From Chryseolinea lacunae (GTDB lineage Bacteria > Bacteroidota > Bacteroidia > Cytophagales > Cyclobacteriaceae): 64,000 nt of DNA. The notes below the pieces were generated by a model. It was given only the letters and a program-made list of their open reading frames with translations. It ran no database searches and had not been told where the DNA came from. The position numbers were made by a program, and so were the translations under genes. Location of the stretch: contig NZ_JAERRB010000009.1 of the NCBI RefSeq assembly GCF_016735595.1, positions 1 through 64,000 of the forward strand, read 5' to 3'. This document shows, one piece after another, positions 7,772 to 16,912 of this stretch (position 1 is the first letter of the stretch; each line of letters opens with the position of its first letter).

Positions 7772-9076
7772 CTAAAACTTCTCTAACAAAAATTTCTTGA
7801 ACGCACCAAAGTCTGTGGTGGCGGGAATGGTTGTTTTTTTGCCGGCCATAAATTTCTGAAGCGGCTCGGGAATGTCTATGCTGGTGGCCAGTGTTTCGTC
7901 TACCACTTCCTTGAACTTTGCTGGGTGCGCGGTTTCGAGGAACACGCCCGTCACATTGTTGCTGATTTCTTTCTGGTATTTCTTCAACCCCAGGTAGCCA
8001 ATGGCGCCGTGCGGATCCATGACGTAGTGCTTTTGTGAAAACACATCGCGCATCGCAGTGCGCGTTTCGTCGTCGGTGAATGAGTAGCCTGTGATGTCTT
8101 TGGCGAGTGCGTCGAAATCTTTACCGAACAGTTCGAGCATGCGCACGAAGTTGCTGGGGTTGCCCACATCCATGGCGTTGCTGATGGTTTGCTGCGACGG
8201 CCTGGGTTGGAATTGTTTTGTTTTGAGATAGACTGGCACCACATCGTTGCTGTTGGTGGCCGCCACAAAGTGATGTATGGGAAGACCCATGCGCTGCGCA
8301 AACAGACCGCCCGTGATGTTCCCAAAGTTTCCGCTGGGTATGCAATACACCACCGGCTTGCCCAGATGTTGCAGGCGCGCGTAGGAATAGAAGTAGTAGA
8401 ACGACTGGGGTATGAGCCGCGCAATGTTGATGGAGTTGGCCGACGTGAGGAAGAACTTCTTCTTCAGGTCCTGATCCAAAAAGGCTTCCTTCACCAGGCG
8501 CTGGCAATCGTCGAACGTGCCGTCCACTTCCAGCGCGGTGATGTTTTTCTCTAACGTGGTGAATTGTTTCTCCTGAATCTCGCTCACTTTGCCCGACGGA
8601 TACAACACCACCACGCGCGTGCCGGGCACACCCAGAAAGCCGTTGGCTACGGCGCTTCCTGTGTCGCCCGAGGTGGCCGCGAGGATCACGATTTCCTGAT
8701 CCTGCTGCTTTGCAAAATAGCCCAGCAGTTGCGACATGAAGCGTGCGCCAAAATCTTTGAACGCCAGCGTAGGGCCATGAAACAGTTCCAAGGCATACAC
8801 ATCGTCCTCCACCTTCACCACCGGTGTGTCAAACTGCAAGGTGTGCTTCACAATGCGCTTCAGCTCTTCGGCGGGAATGTCGTCGCCAATGATGTTGTGG
8901 GCCACGGCAAAGGCCATGTCTTCGAACGACATCGTTGGTAAGGCTTCGAAGAACGTCTTTGACAGAACCGGAATCTGTTCCGGCATATAGAGCCCGTTGT
9001 CGGGCGCAAGACCTTGCGTAACCGCCTGACGAAGGTCGACTTTCAGACTGGGGTTGTTGGTGCTATAAAATTTCAT
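7772..9076 (-). CDS. thrC: threonine synthase
   Basis: Last step of threonine synthesis: converts O-phosphohomoserine to threonine with PLP; cytoplasmic. The 434-residue protein starts MKFYSTNNPSLKVDL, typical of the family. The PLP lysine is in GPTLAFKDFGARF (about residues 105-117), the phosphate-binding loop in IPSGNFGNITGG, and ATSGDTGSAV is conserved. It is the third gene of thrA-thrB-thrC, 52 bases after thrB, and should be controlled by the leader upstream of thrA. Confidence 0.96.
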   Translation of the reverse strand: MKFYSTNNPSLKVDLRQAVTQGLAPDNGLYMPEQIPVLSKTFFEALPTMSFEDMAFAVAHNIIGDDIPAEELKRIVKHTLQFDTPVVKVEDDVYALELFHGPTLAFKDFGARFMSQLLGYFAKQQDQEIVILAATSGDTGSAVANGFLGVPGTRVVVLYPSGKVSEIQEKQFTTLEKNITALEVDGTFDDCQRLVKEAFLDQDLKKKFFLTSANSINIARLIPQSFYYFYSYARLQHLGKPVVYCIPSGNFGNITGGLFAQRMGLPIHHFVAATNSNDVVPVYLKTKQFQPRPSQQTISNAMDVGNPSNFVRMLELFGKDFDALAKDITGYSFTDDETRTAMRDVFSQKHYVMDPHGAIGYLGLKKYQKEISNNVTGVFLETAHPAKFKEVVDETLATSIDIPEPLQKFMAGKKTTIPATTDFGAFKKFLLEKF

Positions 9077-9128
9077 CTCCCGTGTGGTGTAGTTTTTTTT
9101 GATGGGGCTGGTCCCGATGCTTAAATAC

Positions 9129-10061
9129 TTAGTTGTTCACAATCCTCGCGCCCACGTCGTTGATCTTCGACACGAACACGTCGCTTTCAAGTTTCATCGA
9201 TGTGAACTGAGCCTGTATGGCCTTACCCACCTGCTCGGCAATGGAATATTCCGTGCTGAGCGAAAAGATGGTTGGCCCGGAGCCCGAGATGCCACACCCC
9301 AGCGCGCCGTTCTTTAGCGACTCGGCTTTGATGACTTCGAACCCGGGAATGAGCGTGGAGCGTATAGGCTCAGCCACCACATCGTGCAGCGAGCGCATAA
9401 TCAAACCATAGTCAGGTTTCATCAAGCCCACCACAAGACCCGCAATGTTGCCCCATTGGGTGATGGCATCTTTCATTGGAATAGATGCTTTGAGCACACG
9501 ACGCGAGTCTTCCGTTTTCAATTCGAGGTGTGGATGAACCAAGGTGCAGTAGAGGTTGGGTGGTGTTGGAATGCGGGTCACGTCCAGCGGAGCGTAACCG
9601 CGAATCAACACAAAGCCTCCCAACAATGAAGGCGCCACGTTGTCGGCATGCGCCGAACCACAGGCAATGCGTTCGGCCTCCATGGCAAATGGCAGCAGCT
9701 GTTCGCGCGACAGCGGGTTGTCATAAAGATGGTTGATGGCAACAAGCGCTGCGGCAGAACTCGCGGCGCTGGAGCCCATGCCACTGCCCAGGGGAAGTTT
9801 CTTGTGAAGAACAACCTCCGCTCCTTTCTCGCTTCCAATAGACTGCAGGAATGCTTCCAGACACACGCCTGCCGTGTTCCGGCTTGCTTCCAGGGGAAGA
9901 CGGCCGCCGTCGCCGGTGATTTGTTTAATGACCACGCCGGGCTCGTCGCTGAGGGTGATGATGACTTCGTCGGCCGGGGCCTCCACGGCAAAGCCGAAGA
10001 TGTCGAATCCACAGGATACGTTGGCCACAGTGGCGGGTGCTAGTGCTTTTATGGATTTCAT
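9129..10061 (-). CDS. thrB: homoserine kinase
   Basis: Phosphorylates homoserine using ATP (GHMP kinase family); cytoplasmic. The 310-residue length is usual. The N-terminal APATVANVSCGFDIFGFA and the glycine/serine-rich ATP loop PLGSGMGSSAASSAAAL (about residues 91-107) are diagnostic, and GCGISGSGPTIFSL is the third GHMP motif. It lies 53 bases after thrA in the thr operon. Confidence 0.96.
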   Translation of the reverse strand: MKSIKALAPATVANVSCGFDIFGFAVEAPADEVIITLSDEPGVVIKQITGDGGRLPLEASRNTAGVCLEAFLQSIGSEKGAEVVLHKKLPLGSGMGSSAASSAAALVAINHLYDNPLSREQLLPFAMEAERIACGSAHADNVAPSLLGGFVLIRGYAPLDVTRIPTPPNLYCTLVHPHLELKTEDSRRVLKASIPMKDAITQWGNIAGLVVGLMKPDYGLIMRSLHDVVAEPIRSTLIPGFEVIKAESLKNGALGCGISGSGPTIFSLSTEYSIAEQVGKAIQAQFTSMKLESDVFVSKINDVGARIVNN

Positions 10062-10114
10062 GAATACTTGCTGTCGCTCCGTAAGGGTTATTTTTTTCTG
10101 TTCAATGCGCGTTT

Positions 10115-12562
10115 CTATTTGGCATAGTGACCGATGCGGATCACGTCGGCAAACACACCGGCGGCCGTCACTTCAGCGCCTGCACCAGGGCCACGGATCA
10201 CCATGGGTCTGTCGTGATAACGTTCGGTGGTGAGCAGGATGATGTTGTCGCTTCCCGACAGGGAATAGAACGGGTGCTTGCCCTCCACAGAACCGAGTTG
10301 AATTTTCACCACACCGCCGTCGAGCACGGCCATGTAGCGAAGCTTCTCGTTTTTGTCGGCGGCCTGCTTGCGCAAGGCTTCAAAGTCGGCGTCGTGTTTT
10401 TCGAGGCGTGTCATAAATTCGTCGATGGAGATGTCGCCCTGGCATGTGGCCGGCACGAGGTTCTCTACCACGATGTCGCTAAGCTCCATGTCCAGGCCCG
10501 CTTCGCGCGAGAGGATAAGGATTTTGCGGGCCACGTCCATGCCGTTGAGGTCGTCGCGCGGGTCGGGTTCGGTATAGCCTTTGGCTTTTGCTTCCTTCAC
10601 CACGTCGCTGAATTTCCGTCCCGCTTCAAACGAGCTAAAGATGTAGTTCAACGTTCCGCTCAACACCGCTTCGATGCGCAACACCTTGTCGCCGCTCAGC
10701 AGCAAATCGTTCATGGTGTTGATCACCGGCAGGCCTGCGCCCACGTTGGTTTCATAGAGAAACTTCGCGCCACGTTGAAACGCCGTAGCCTTCAAACGAC
10801 GGTAGTCTTCCATCGACGACGAGTTTGCTTTCTTGTTCGGTGTCACAATCGAGATGTTGGCCGAAAGGATGGCTTCATAAAACGCCGTCACATCGGGGCT
10901 CGAAGTGCAGTCCACAAAAATGCTATTGGGCAAATTCAGCGACAACATCTTGTCGTAGAAAGCCTGCATGCTCATGTCCTCCCCTTCTTTCACCAGCGAA
11001 TCGATCGCCGTAGTCAGCGGAAGGCCATCTTCGTTAAACAACATCTTGCGGCTGTTGGCCACAGCCACAACATTCACCTCCAAACGATTTTCTTTGGCCA
11101 GCTTGGCAAACTGTTCGTTCACCATGGCCACCAGCGCTTTTCCGATGAGCCCTGTGCCCACGAGAAACACGTTCAATACTTTTCTGTCAGACAGGAAGAA
11201 CGCTTCGTGCAAGGCGTTGAGAGCCTTTGCGGCATCCACTTGCGGAATCACGGCCGAGATGTTTCGTTCGGACGATCCTTGTGCGATGGCCACCACGTTC
11301 ACGCCGTTCTTTCCGAGGGCACTGAACATACGACCACTGGTGCCGGGGCTGTGCTTCATGCCGTCGCCCACCACCGCTACAATAGAGAGATCGTTGTCGC
11401 ACGGCATTTCGTCGATCTCCTCGTTGCGTATCTCGTATTGAAATTCTTTTTCGATGGCAGCTTTGGCGCGTGCTGCTGACGCATTTTCTACCGCGAAACA
11501 AATGGAGTGTTCGGACGATGCCTGGCTGATCAGGATCACGTTCACGTTCTCGCGTGCCAGCGTGGCAAACAATCGCATAGACGCACCCACCACGCCCAGC
11601 AGGCCGCTGCCCTGAAGGCTCAGCAGGCTCACACCGTTCATACTCGATATACCTTTGATCATCTTGCCGTTTTTCGATTCGGCATGGATCACCGTTCCTT
11701 CGAACGTGGGGTTGAAAGTGTTTTTTATCCAGATGGGAATCTTGTTCACCATGGCGGGTTGCATGGTGGCCGGGAAGATCACCTTGGCACCAAAGTGCGA
11801 AAGCTCCATCGCTTCTTCGTAGCTCATCTGTGGCACCGTGAAGGCTTTCTTCACTTTGCGCGGATCGGCCGTCATCATGCCGTCCACATCGGTCCATATT
11901 TCAAGATCGGTGGCACGCAGGGCGCCTGCAAAAATAGCGGCGGTGTAGTCAGAGCCGCTGCGTCCCAGTGTGGTGGTTTCCCCTCCCTCTGATGTAGCCA
12001 CAAAGCCCGTAATGATCTGCACTTCGGGATGGTGCTTGAAATATTCGCCGATCAGTTTGTTGGTCACTTCAAAATCCACCTTCGCATAGCCGAAGTGGCT
12101 GTCGGTGCGGATCACTTTACGGGCGTCGAGAAATTCGGCTGCGTGACCGCGGTCTTTGAACGCTTCGGCAATGATGTAGGCCGACAGGCGTTCGCCAAAG
12201 CTCATCACATAGTCTAACGTGCGGGGTGTACGTTCTTTCACGAGATAGACGCCATGAAGCACGTCTTCGAGTTCGTTCACCATGAACTTTACCTGGGCCA
12301 GGATGCCGCTTTGGCGCTGAATGTTGATGAGTTCGCGCACCGCTTCGAGGTGGCGCTTCTCCATTTCGTTCAGCTTGGTCTTGTATTCGAGGTTGCCTTG
12401 GAGGGCCAGTGTGCTCATGGTGATGAGGCTGTCGGTGACGCCGCCAAAGGCAGAGAACACTACGGCCACGTCGGTGGCGAGCAGGGGTTTTACAATGTCG
12501 ATTACAGACTGTATCCGTGCCGGGGTGGCTACCGATGAGCCACCGAATTTCAGGATCTTCAT
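10115..12562 (-). CDS. thrA: bifunctional aspartokinase/homoserine dehydrogenase
   Basis: Catalyses the first step (aspartate to aspartyl phosphate) and third step (aspartate semialdehyde to homoserine) of threonine synthesis. The 815-residue protein has an aspartokinase domain starting MKILKFGGSSVATPARI, two central ACT-type regulatory regions (about 310-460, with GVSLLSLQGSGLLGVVG and LSIVAVVGDGM), and a C-terminal homoserine dehydrogenase with the NAD(P) loop VFLVGTGLIGKAL (about 467-479). The ACT region suggests feedback inhibition by threonine (known for E. coli ThrA; inferred here). It is the first gene of the operon, preceded by the 35-codon Thr/Ile-rich leader. Confidence 0.97.
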   Translation of the reverse strand: MKILKFGGSSVATPARIQSVIDIVKPLLATDVAVVFSAFGGVTDSLITMSTLALQGNLEYKTKLNEMEKRHLEAVRELINIQRQSGILAQVKFMVNELEDVLHGVYLVKERTPRTLDYVMSFGERLSAYIIAEAFKDRGHAAEFLDARKVIRTDSHFGYAKVDFEVTNKLIGEYFKHHPEVQIITGFVATSEGGETTTLGRSGSDYTAAIFAGALRATDLEIWTDVDGMMTADPRKVKKAFTVPQMSYEEAMELSHFGAKVIFPATMQPAMVNKIPIWIKNTFNPTFEGTVIHAESKNGKMIKGISSMNGVSLLSLQGSGLLGVVGASMRLFATLARENVNVILISQASSEHSICFAVENASAARAKAAIEKEFQYEIRNEEIDEMPCDNDLSIVAVVGDGMKHSPGTSGRMFSALGKNGVNVVAIAQGSSERNISAVIPQVDAAKALNALHEAFFLSDRKVLNVFLVGTGLIGKALVAMVNEQFAKLAKENRLEVNVVAVANSRKMLFNEDGLPLTTAIDSLVKEGEDMSMQAFYDKMLSLNLPNSIFVDCTSSPDVTAFYEAILSANISIVTPNKKANSSSMEDYRRLKATAFQRGAKFLYETNVGAGLPVINTMNDLLLSGDKVLRIEAVLSGTLNYIFSSFEAGRKFSDVVKEAKAKGYTEPDPRDDLNGMDVARKILILSREAGLDMELSDIVVENLVPATCQGDISIDEFMTRLEKHDADFEALRKQAADKNEKLRYMAVLDGGVVKIQLGSVEGKHPFYSLSGSDNIILLTTERYHDRPMVIRGPGAGAEVTAAGVFADVIRIGHYAK

Positions 12563-12603
12563 GAGAAGAGGTATGTTAAGGATTGAATGGTTTTGAATGT
12601 GAC

Positions 12604-12834
12604 TGGGGTGATCAGTTTGTCCAACTCCTGGAGGCGGACACTAATCGGGCATGGCTGGGGTATGGAATCACGCACGGGTCACCCCGTAATGATGGTAATA
12701 ATAGAAATGGTGATAATGAAGGGGCAAGCCACAGCAGCCTTTGTGATAAAGGATCCGCAGAAAGGTATGGTGAATGTTGCTTGCATGTATTTGACGCACC
12801 GAAATAATGAAATGATAAACTTGATTGCAAAGTA
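12604..12834 (-). promoter_or_regulatory. putative thr operon attenuator region
   Basis: Reading the minus strand: TACTTTG (12834-12828) is one base short of the TAnnTTTG -7 element. About 40 bases later comes the leader peptide start (12786). The leader stop region GGGGTGA (12685-12679) can pair within a small hairpin with the CCCGT that follows, or with TCACCCC at 12611-12605, perfectly over 7 bp. These are mutually exclusive. GTCC/GGAC and CTCC/GGAG pairs occur between them. There is no clear T-run, so the terminating form is uncertain. The region ends about 40 bases before thrA. Confidence 0.55.
12679..12786 (-). CDS. thr operon leader peptide (Thr/Ile-rich, 35 residues)
   Basis: A short reading frame of 35 codons plus TGA starts at the ATG at 12786 and ends 116 bases before thrA. 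Its C-terminal third reads FIITISIITIITG; overall it has 6 Thr and 9 Ile codons, concentrated just before the stop. That is the composition expected of a threonine/isoleucine attenuation leader (known for E. coli thrL), and it lies directly in front of thrABC. It is too short for usual gene finders. It is a control peptide, not an enzyme. The alternative, chance composition, seems unlikely given position and codon clustering. Confidence 0.75.
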   Translation of the reverse strand: MQATFTIPFCGSFITKAAVACPFIITISIITIITG

Positions 12835-12985
12835 TTTTTTATGATTTTTGCACGAACTAACGGTTAGTAGTGCGTTGGCAACGTTTGAAACGACAGATTT
12901 GAAAGTTGTTGGTGCGTTTTGACAACCACGATTTTGGAACGCTTCCAGAACTTGCTGCTGGCCTCATCCTTGGTTTACCCAGAAA

Positions 12986-13513
12986 ATGTCGCGTAAGAAA
13001 AAATTTCCCAGAGAATCTTTTGTCAGCATGACCGAGCTCGTGCTTCCCAACGACACCAACACCCTCAACAACCTAATGGGTGGACGCCTCATGCATTGGA
13101 TGGACATCGTCTCGGCCATCTCGGCACAAAAACATTCCAACAACATCGTAGTCACGGCATCGGTCGACAACATTTCGTTCAAGCATCCCATCCGCCTGGG
13201 CAACGTGGTGACCCTGAAAGCCAAAGTTACCCGTGCCTTCAACTCGTCTATGGAGGTGCGCATCGATGTGGAAGCGGAAGATGTTCCCAACGCCAACAAG
13301 TTCGAAAGCAACTCGGCCTACTTCACCTTTGTGGCTCTGGACGCCGCCGGCAAAACGGTGGACGTGCCCGAAGTGGAACCCGAAAACGAAGAAGAGCAGG
13401 CCTTGTATGAAGGCGCCCTGCGTCGTCGCCAGCTGCGCCTGATACTTTCCGGAAGAATGAAGCCTTCGGAAGCAAAAGAACTGAGATCCATTTTCGATAT
13501 TCGCGAATCATGA
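12986..13513 (+). CDS. acyl-CoA thioesterase (hotdog fold)
   Basis: Hydrolyses acyl-CoA to free acid and CoA; cytoplasmic. The 175-residue protein is a single hotdog domain of the YciA/BFIT type. The conserved NDTNTLNNLMGGRLMHWMD (about residues 18-36) contains the Asn and the terminal Asp used in catalysis by this family, and the N-terminal PRESFVSMTELVLP is typical. A charged tail (about 125-175) follows the fold. Its stop overlaps the next start (ATGA), so the two genes are translationally coupled. Acyl-chain preference cannot be read from the sequence. Confidence 0.92.
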   Translation: MSRKKKFPRESFVSMTELVLPNDTNTLNNLMGGRLMHWMDIVSAISAQKHSNNIVVTASVDNISFKHPIRLGNVVTLKAKVTRAFNSSMEVRIDVEAEDVPNANKFESNSAYFTFVALDAAGKTVDVPEVEPENEEEQALYEGALRRRQLRLILSGRMKPSEAKELRSIFDIRES

Positions 13514-13902
13514 GTGTACCCGCGTCGTCATCGCCCCTCGAAAGCCTGTATCAGGAAGAGCTCTACAGCCTTCCCTCACCGGTATTGTTCATCCTGAACC
13601 AACCCTGGGAAACCATTGCCGATGCCGACAAGACCACGCTCACCAAAATGATTGTGGCGCTGCGACTCAGTCTTGCTTCGGTGCGCATCATCACCCGCAA
13701 TCAGTTCAGCCTTACCGACATAGCGGCCTATGCCCCCACCAAAGTGGTGGCGTTGGGTGCCACTTTTGCCGGCTCGCCGGAGCTCTATAAAAACGTGACC
13801 GTTGAAGGCGTGTCGGTCGTGGCAGGCGAAAGCCTGAGCAGCCTTGACGACGCCAAGAAGAAGATCCTGTGGCTGGCCTTGCGTCAGATGTTTGGTGTGT
13901 GA
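13510..13902 (+). CDS. small protein of unknown function, possibly HolD (psi)-like
   Basis: A 130-residue soluble protein whose ATG overlaps the stop of the thioesterase gene by 4 bases. No motif is decisive. It has an alternation of alpha/beta segments: PVLFILNQPW, then a helix IVALRLSLASVRII, TKVVALGATF, and a C-terminal helix KKILWLALRQMFGV. The pattern (predicted strand, helix, leucine-rich strand, C-terminal helix) is reminiscent of the DNA polymerase III psi subunit HolD, which is very divergent and is often overlooked; this is a guess. It is surely a real gene by overlap and codon use. Confidence 0.7.
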   Translation: MSVPASSSPLESLYQEELYSLPSPVLFILNQPWETIADADKTTLTKMIVALRLSLASVRIITRNQFSLTDIAAYAPTKVVALGATFAGSPELYKNVTVEGVSVVAGESLSSLDDAKKKILWLALRQMFGV

Positions 13903-13988
13903 CCCGGTGTGTTTCGCGATTTTTGGTTGTGCGCGATGTTTTGTGGATAAGTTTGCGCTATAAAGCAGCCGGCATGCCACTCCCGCCT

Positions 13989-14019
13989 TTTGCGTGTTTA
14001 GATCCTTCTCCTATATTTG
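13989..14019 (+). promoter_or_regulatory. promoter of the membrane pyrophosphatase gene
   Basis: TTTG at 13989-13992 and TATATTTG at 14012-14019 with a 19-nt spacer match the Bacteroidota housekeeping promoter (TTTG, N19, TAnnTTTG) exactly. Transcription would start near 14026, giving a leader of about 65 bases before the ATG at 14092. Confidence 0.8.
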
Positions 14020-14091
14020 CGGTTCTTTTGGAATGACATAGCCGCTAAAAGCTTGATCTTTAAGAAGTAAACTACATCCTAAATTATAAAC

Positions 14092-16266
14092 ATGAACAGT
14101 ATTCTATATCTCATCCCGGCCTTTGGCGTTGTTGGGCTCATCGTTATGGCCATAAAATCTGCCTGGGTCACCAAGCAAGATGCAGGAAGTCCTAAAATGC
14201 AAGAACTGGCCGGCTACATCGCCGACGGTGCCATGGCTTTTCTGAGAGCCGAATGGAAAATCCTGGGCTACTTTGCTGTGATCACTGCCATTCTCTTGGG
14301 ATGGTCGGGCACACTGGTGGCAGACTCTTCTCCGTTGATTGCCGTGTCGTTTCTGTTTGGCGCCGTGCTTTCCGCTTTCGCGGGATATGTGGGCATGAAG
14401 ATCGCCACCAAAGCCAACGTGCGCACCACACAAGCGGCCCGCACAAGCCTGGCACAAGCGCTTAAAGTATCGTTCACCGGCGGCTCTGTGATGGGCATCG
14501 GTGTGGCGGGTCTGGCCGTGCTTGGATTAGGAGGACTGTTTATTGTGCTCTATCAAATTTTCGTTCCCGAAGGCGCCGCCATCAACGGCCTGGAAATGAA
14601 GCGTGCCATTGAAGTGCTGGCGGGTTTCTCGCTGGGTGCTGAATCCATTGCCCTGTTCGCCCGCGTAGGCGGCGGTATCTATACCAAAGCAGCCGACGTT
14701 GGTGCCGACCTCGTAGGTAAAGTAGAAGCCGGCATTCCCGAAGACGATGTTCGCAACCCTGCCACCATTGCCGACAACGTAGGCGATAACGTAGGTGACG
14801 TTGCCGGTATGGGCGCCGATCTTTTTGGATCTTACGTGGCCACTATTCTTGCCACCATGGTGTTGGGTCAGGAAATCGATGCCTCGGCCGACAAGTTCGG
14901 TGGCCTCTCGCCTATCCTGTTGCCCATGATGATTGCCGGTCTCGGCCTCATCTTCTCGATTGTGGCAACCTGGTTTGTGCGCATCAAGAATGAAACCGAC
15001 AGCGTTCAAAACGCCTTGAACATCGGCAACTGGTCGTCTATCGTTATGACGGCAATCGCTTCTTACTTCGCCGTTAAATTTTTGCTTCCCGAAACACTTG
15101 TCCACCGCGGCATCACCTTCACCTCGAACGATGTGTTCTGGGCCATCGTAGTGGGCTTGGTTGTGGGAACGTTGATGAGCATCATCACTGAATATTATAC
15201 CGCCATGGGCAAGCGCCCTGTGCTCTCTATCATTCGCCAATCCGGAACCGGTCACGCCACCAACATCATCGGTGGTCTTTCGGTAGGTATGGAATCGACG
15301 GTGTTGCCCACCTTTGTGTTGGCTGCCGGTATCATTTGCTCGCACTATTTTGCTGGATTGTATGGTGTGGCCATTGCCGCTGCCGGCATGATGGCTACCA
15401 CAGCCATGCAGTTGGCCATCGACGCATTCGGCCCTATTGCCGACAACGCGGGTGGTATTGCTGAAATGAGCCAGCTTCCCGAAGAAGTTCGTCATCGCAC
15501 CGACAACCTGGACGCTGTTGGAAACACTACAGCAGCAACTGGTAAAGGTTTTGCCATTGCTTCTGCTGCCCTGACTTCCCTGGCCTTGTTCGCCGCCTTT
15601 GTGGGTGTGTCGGGCATCACGGCCATCGACATCTACAAAGCGCCGGTATTGGCCGGTCTGTTTGTGGGGGGTATGATTCCATTCATCTTCTCGTCGCTGG
15701 CGATCGCTGCCGTGGGTCGTGCAGCCATGGACATGGTGAATGAAGTGCGTCGTCAGTTCCGCGAAATTCCGGGCATCATGGAATACAAAGCCAAGCCTGA
15801 GTACGAAAAGTGCGTTGCCATCTCCACAGAGGCATCGATCCGCGAAATGATCGCCCCCGGCGCCATCGCGCTGGTGGTGCCTGTTCTTGTTGGCTTCACC
15901 TTCGGACCTGAGGTTTTGGGTGGTGTGCTTGCCGGTGTTACCGTGTCGGGCGTGCTCATGGGCATGTTCCAATCCAACGCCGGTGGTGCATGGGACAACG
16001 CCAAGAAGTCGTTCGAGAAAGGTGTTGAAATCAACGGCCAGATCTACTACAAAAAATCAGAGCCACACAAAGCGTCTGTAACGGGCGACACCGTGGGCGA
16101 TCCATTCAAAGACACGTCGGGTCCTTCGATGAACATCCTCATCAAACTGACTTCGATCGTGGCCTTGATCATTGCTCCCCACATCTCTACACACGACCAC
16201 GCTGCCGCTAAGGCTGTAGACGTTAAGCCAGTGGTAGAGCAAGTGACAACTACTGTAGCGCCGTAA
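14092..16266 (+). CDS. hppA: membrane-bound ion-pumping pyrophosphatase
   Basis: Integral membrane pump that couples pyrophosphate hydrolysis to export of H+ and/or Na+. The 724-residue protein is almost entirely transmembrane helices, with the PPi/Mg-binding signature [19 protein letters not shown] (about residues 202-220) followed by [22 protein letters not shown] (about 480) has Ala and Gly at the two positions that separate K+-dependent from K+-independent members, so the K+-dependent type is indicated (established for the family). Which ion is pumped cannot be decided by eye; Bacteroidota members include Na+ and Na+/H+ pumps. It has its own promoter and terminator. Confidence 0.96.
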   Translation: MNSILYLIPAFGVVGLIVMAIKSAWVTKQDAGSPKMQELAGYIADGAMAFLRAEWKILGYFAVITAILLGWSGTLVADSSPLIAVSFLFGAVLSAFAGYVGMKIATKANVRTTQAARTSLAQALKVSFTGGSVMGIGVAGLAVLGLGGLFIVLYQIFVPEGAAINGLEMKRAIEVLAGFSLGAESIALFARVGGGIYTKAADVGADLVGKVEAGIPEDDVRNPATIADNVGDNVGDVAGMGADLFGSYVATILATMVLGQEIDASADKFGGLSPILLPMMIAGLGLIFSIVATWFVRIKNETDSVQNALNIGNWSSIVMTAIASYFAVKFLLPETLVHRGITFTSNDVFWAIVVGLVVGTLMSIITEYYTAMGKRPVLSIIRQSGTGHATNIIGGLSVGMESTVLPTFVLAAGIICSHYFAGLYGVAIAAAGMMATTAMQLAIDAFGPIADNAGGIAEMSQLPEEVRHRTDNLDAVGNTTAATGKGFAIASAALTSLALFAAFVGVSGITAIDIYKAPVLAGLFVGGMIPFIFSSLAIAAVGRAAMDMVNEVRRQFREIPGIMEYKAKPEYEKCVAISTEASIREMIAPGAIALVVPVLVGFTFGPEVLGGVLAGVTVSGVLMGMFQSNAGGAWDNAKKSFEKGVEINGQIYYKKSEPHKASVTGDTVGDPFKDTSGPSMNILIKLTSIVALIIAPHISTHDHAAAKAVDVKPVVEQVTTTVAP

Positions 16267-16286
16267 GCTGAAAGAACTTTATACAG

Positions 16287-16320
16287 GAGGCCGTCTTTAC
16301 ATAAAGACGGCCTCTTTGTT
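16287..16320 (+). terminator. rho-independent terminator after hppA
   Basis: A 13-bp perfect stem (16287-16299 with 16302-16314; the innermost pairs probably open to form the loop) is followed by TTTGTTTT. It starts 20 bases after the stop of the pyrophosphatase gene. Confidence 0.9.
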
Positions 16321-16430
16321 TTCCACCGCTACAAACCCCTAGACGCCACATGATTCATTGTCCCTCCCCACTCCTGGGGTTCCCGCTCCGGTGGCTTTTC
16401 TTTCTGCGTCGTAATTCATTATTTTCAAGC

Positions 16431-16847
16431 ATGAAATTACTGCTGCCGCTATTCTTCATCGCCTTTGCCGGCCACGCACAAACCACCATTGTCGGAAAAT
16501 GGAAGACGATTGACGACGGCACCGGCGAAACGCGCTCGGTGGTGGAGATCTATGAGCGCGAGGGAGCGTTTTATGGAAAAGTGGTGAAGATCTTTAACGA
16601 GCAGGACCCTGACCCCATCTGCGAGAAATGTGATGAAGGAGACCCGCGCTATCGCAAGAAGATCATTGGCATGGAAATCATCCAGAATCTCAAGGAAAAG
16701 GATGGGGAATTTTCAGAAGGCACCATTCTGGATCCCGAAGACGGAAAAGTGTATCGGTGCAAACTTTGGGTGGACGGTAAAGACTTGAAAGTCAGAGGAT
16801 ATTGGGGCTTCCTGTACCGCACCCAAACCTGGGTCAAAGGCTCCTGA
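16431..16847 (+). CDS. DUF2147 secreted protein
   Basis: A 138-residue exported protein of the DUF2147 family, of unknown biochemical function. The signal peptide is MKLLLPLFFIAFAGHAQ. The mature domain begins IVGKWKTIDDGTGETRSVVEIYE and contains a CEKCDEGDPRYR segment with two cysteines, then GTILDPEDGKVYRCKLWV, all typical of the family; the fold is a lipocalin-like or beta-barrel one by analogy. An in-frame ATG at 16350 would add 27 residues in front of the signal peptide; the start at 16431 is preferred. It stands alone between the hppA terminator and the sigma factor gene. Confidence 0.88.
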   Translation: MKLLLPLFFIAFAGHAQTTIVGKWKTIDDGTGETRSVVEIYEREGAFYGKVVKIFNEQDPDPICEKCDEGDPRYRKKIIGMEIIQNLKEKDGEFSEGTILDPEDGKVYRCKLWVDGKDLKVRGYWGFLYRTQTWVKGS

Positions 16848-16912
16848 GGCCGTCCCGGCACGGGGCAAATTCTAAAAAAACAGCATACGTAGGGTTACTA
16901 AGCCATTAAATT

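Noticed and set aside
10127-11479. 450-codon frame antisense to thrA
   Set aside because: It mirrors a well-supported coding gene; the His/Val-rich product has no recognisable domain and arises from codon bias on the other strand.
12612-12830. 72-codon minus-strand frame over the thr leader
   Set aside because: It is in another frame than the Thr/Ile-rich leader and has no sensible composition.
14527-15972. 481-codon frame antisense to the pyrophosphatase
   Set aside because: His/Gly-rich shadow of a conserved membrane protein gene; no family.
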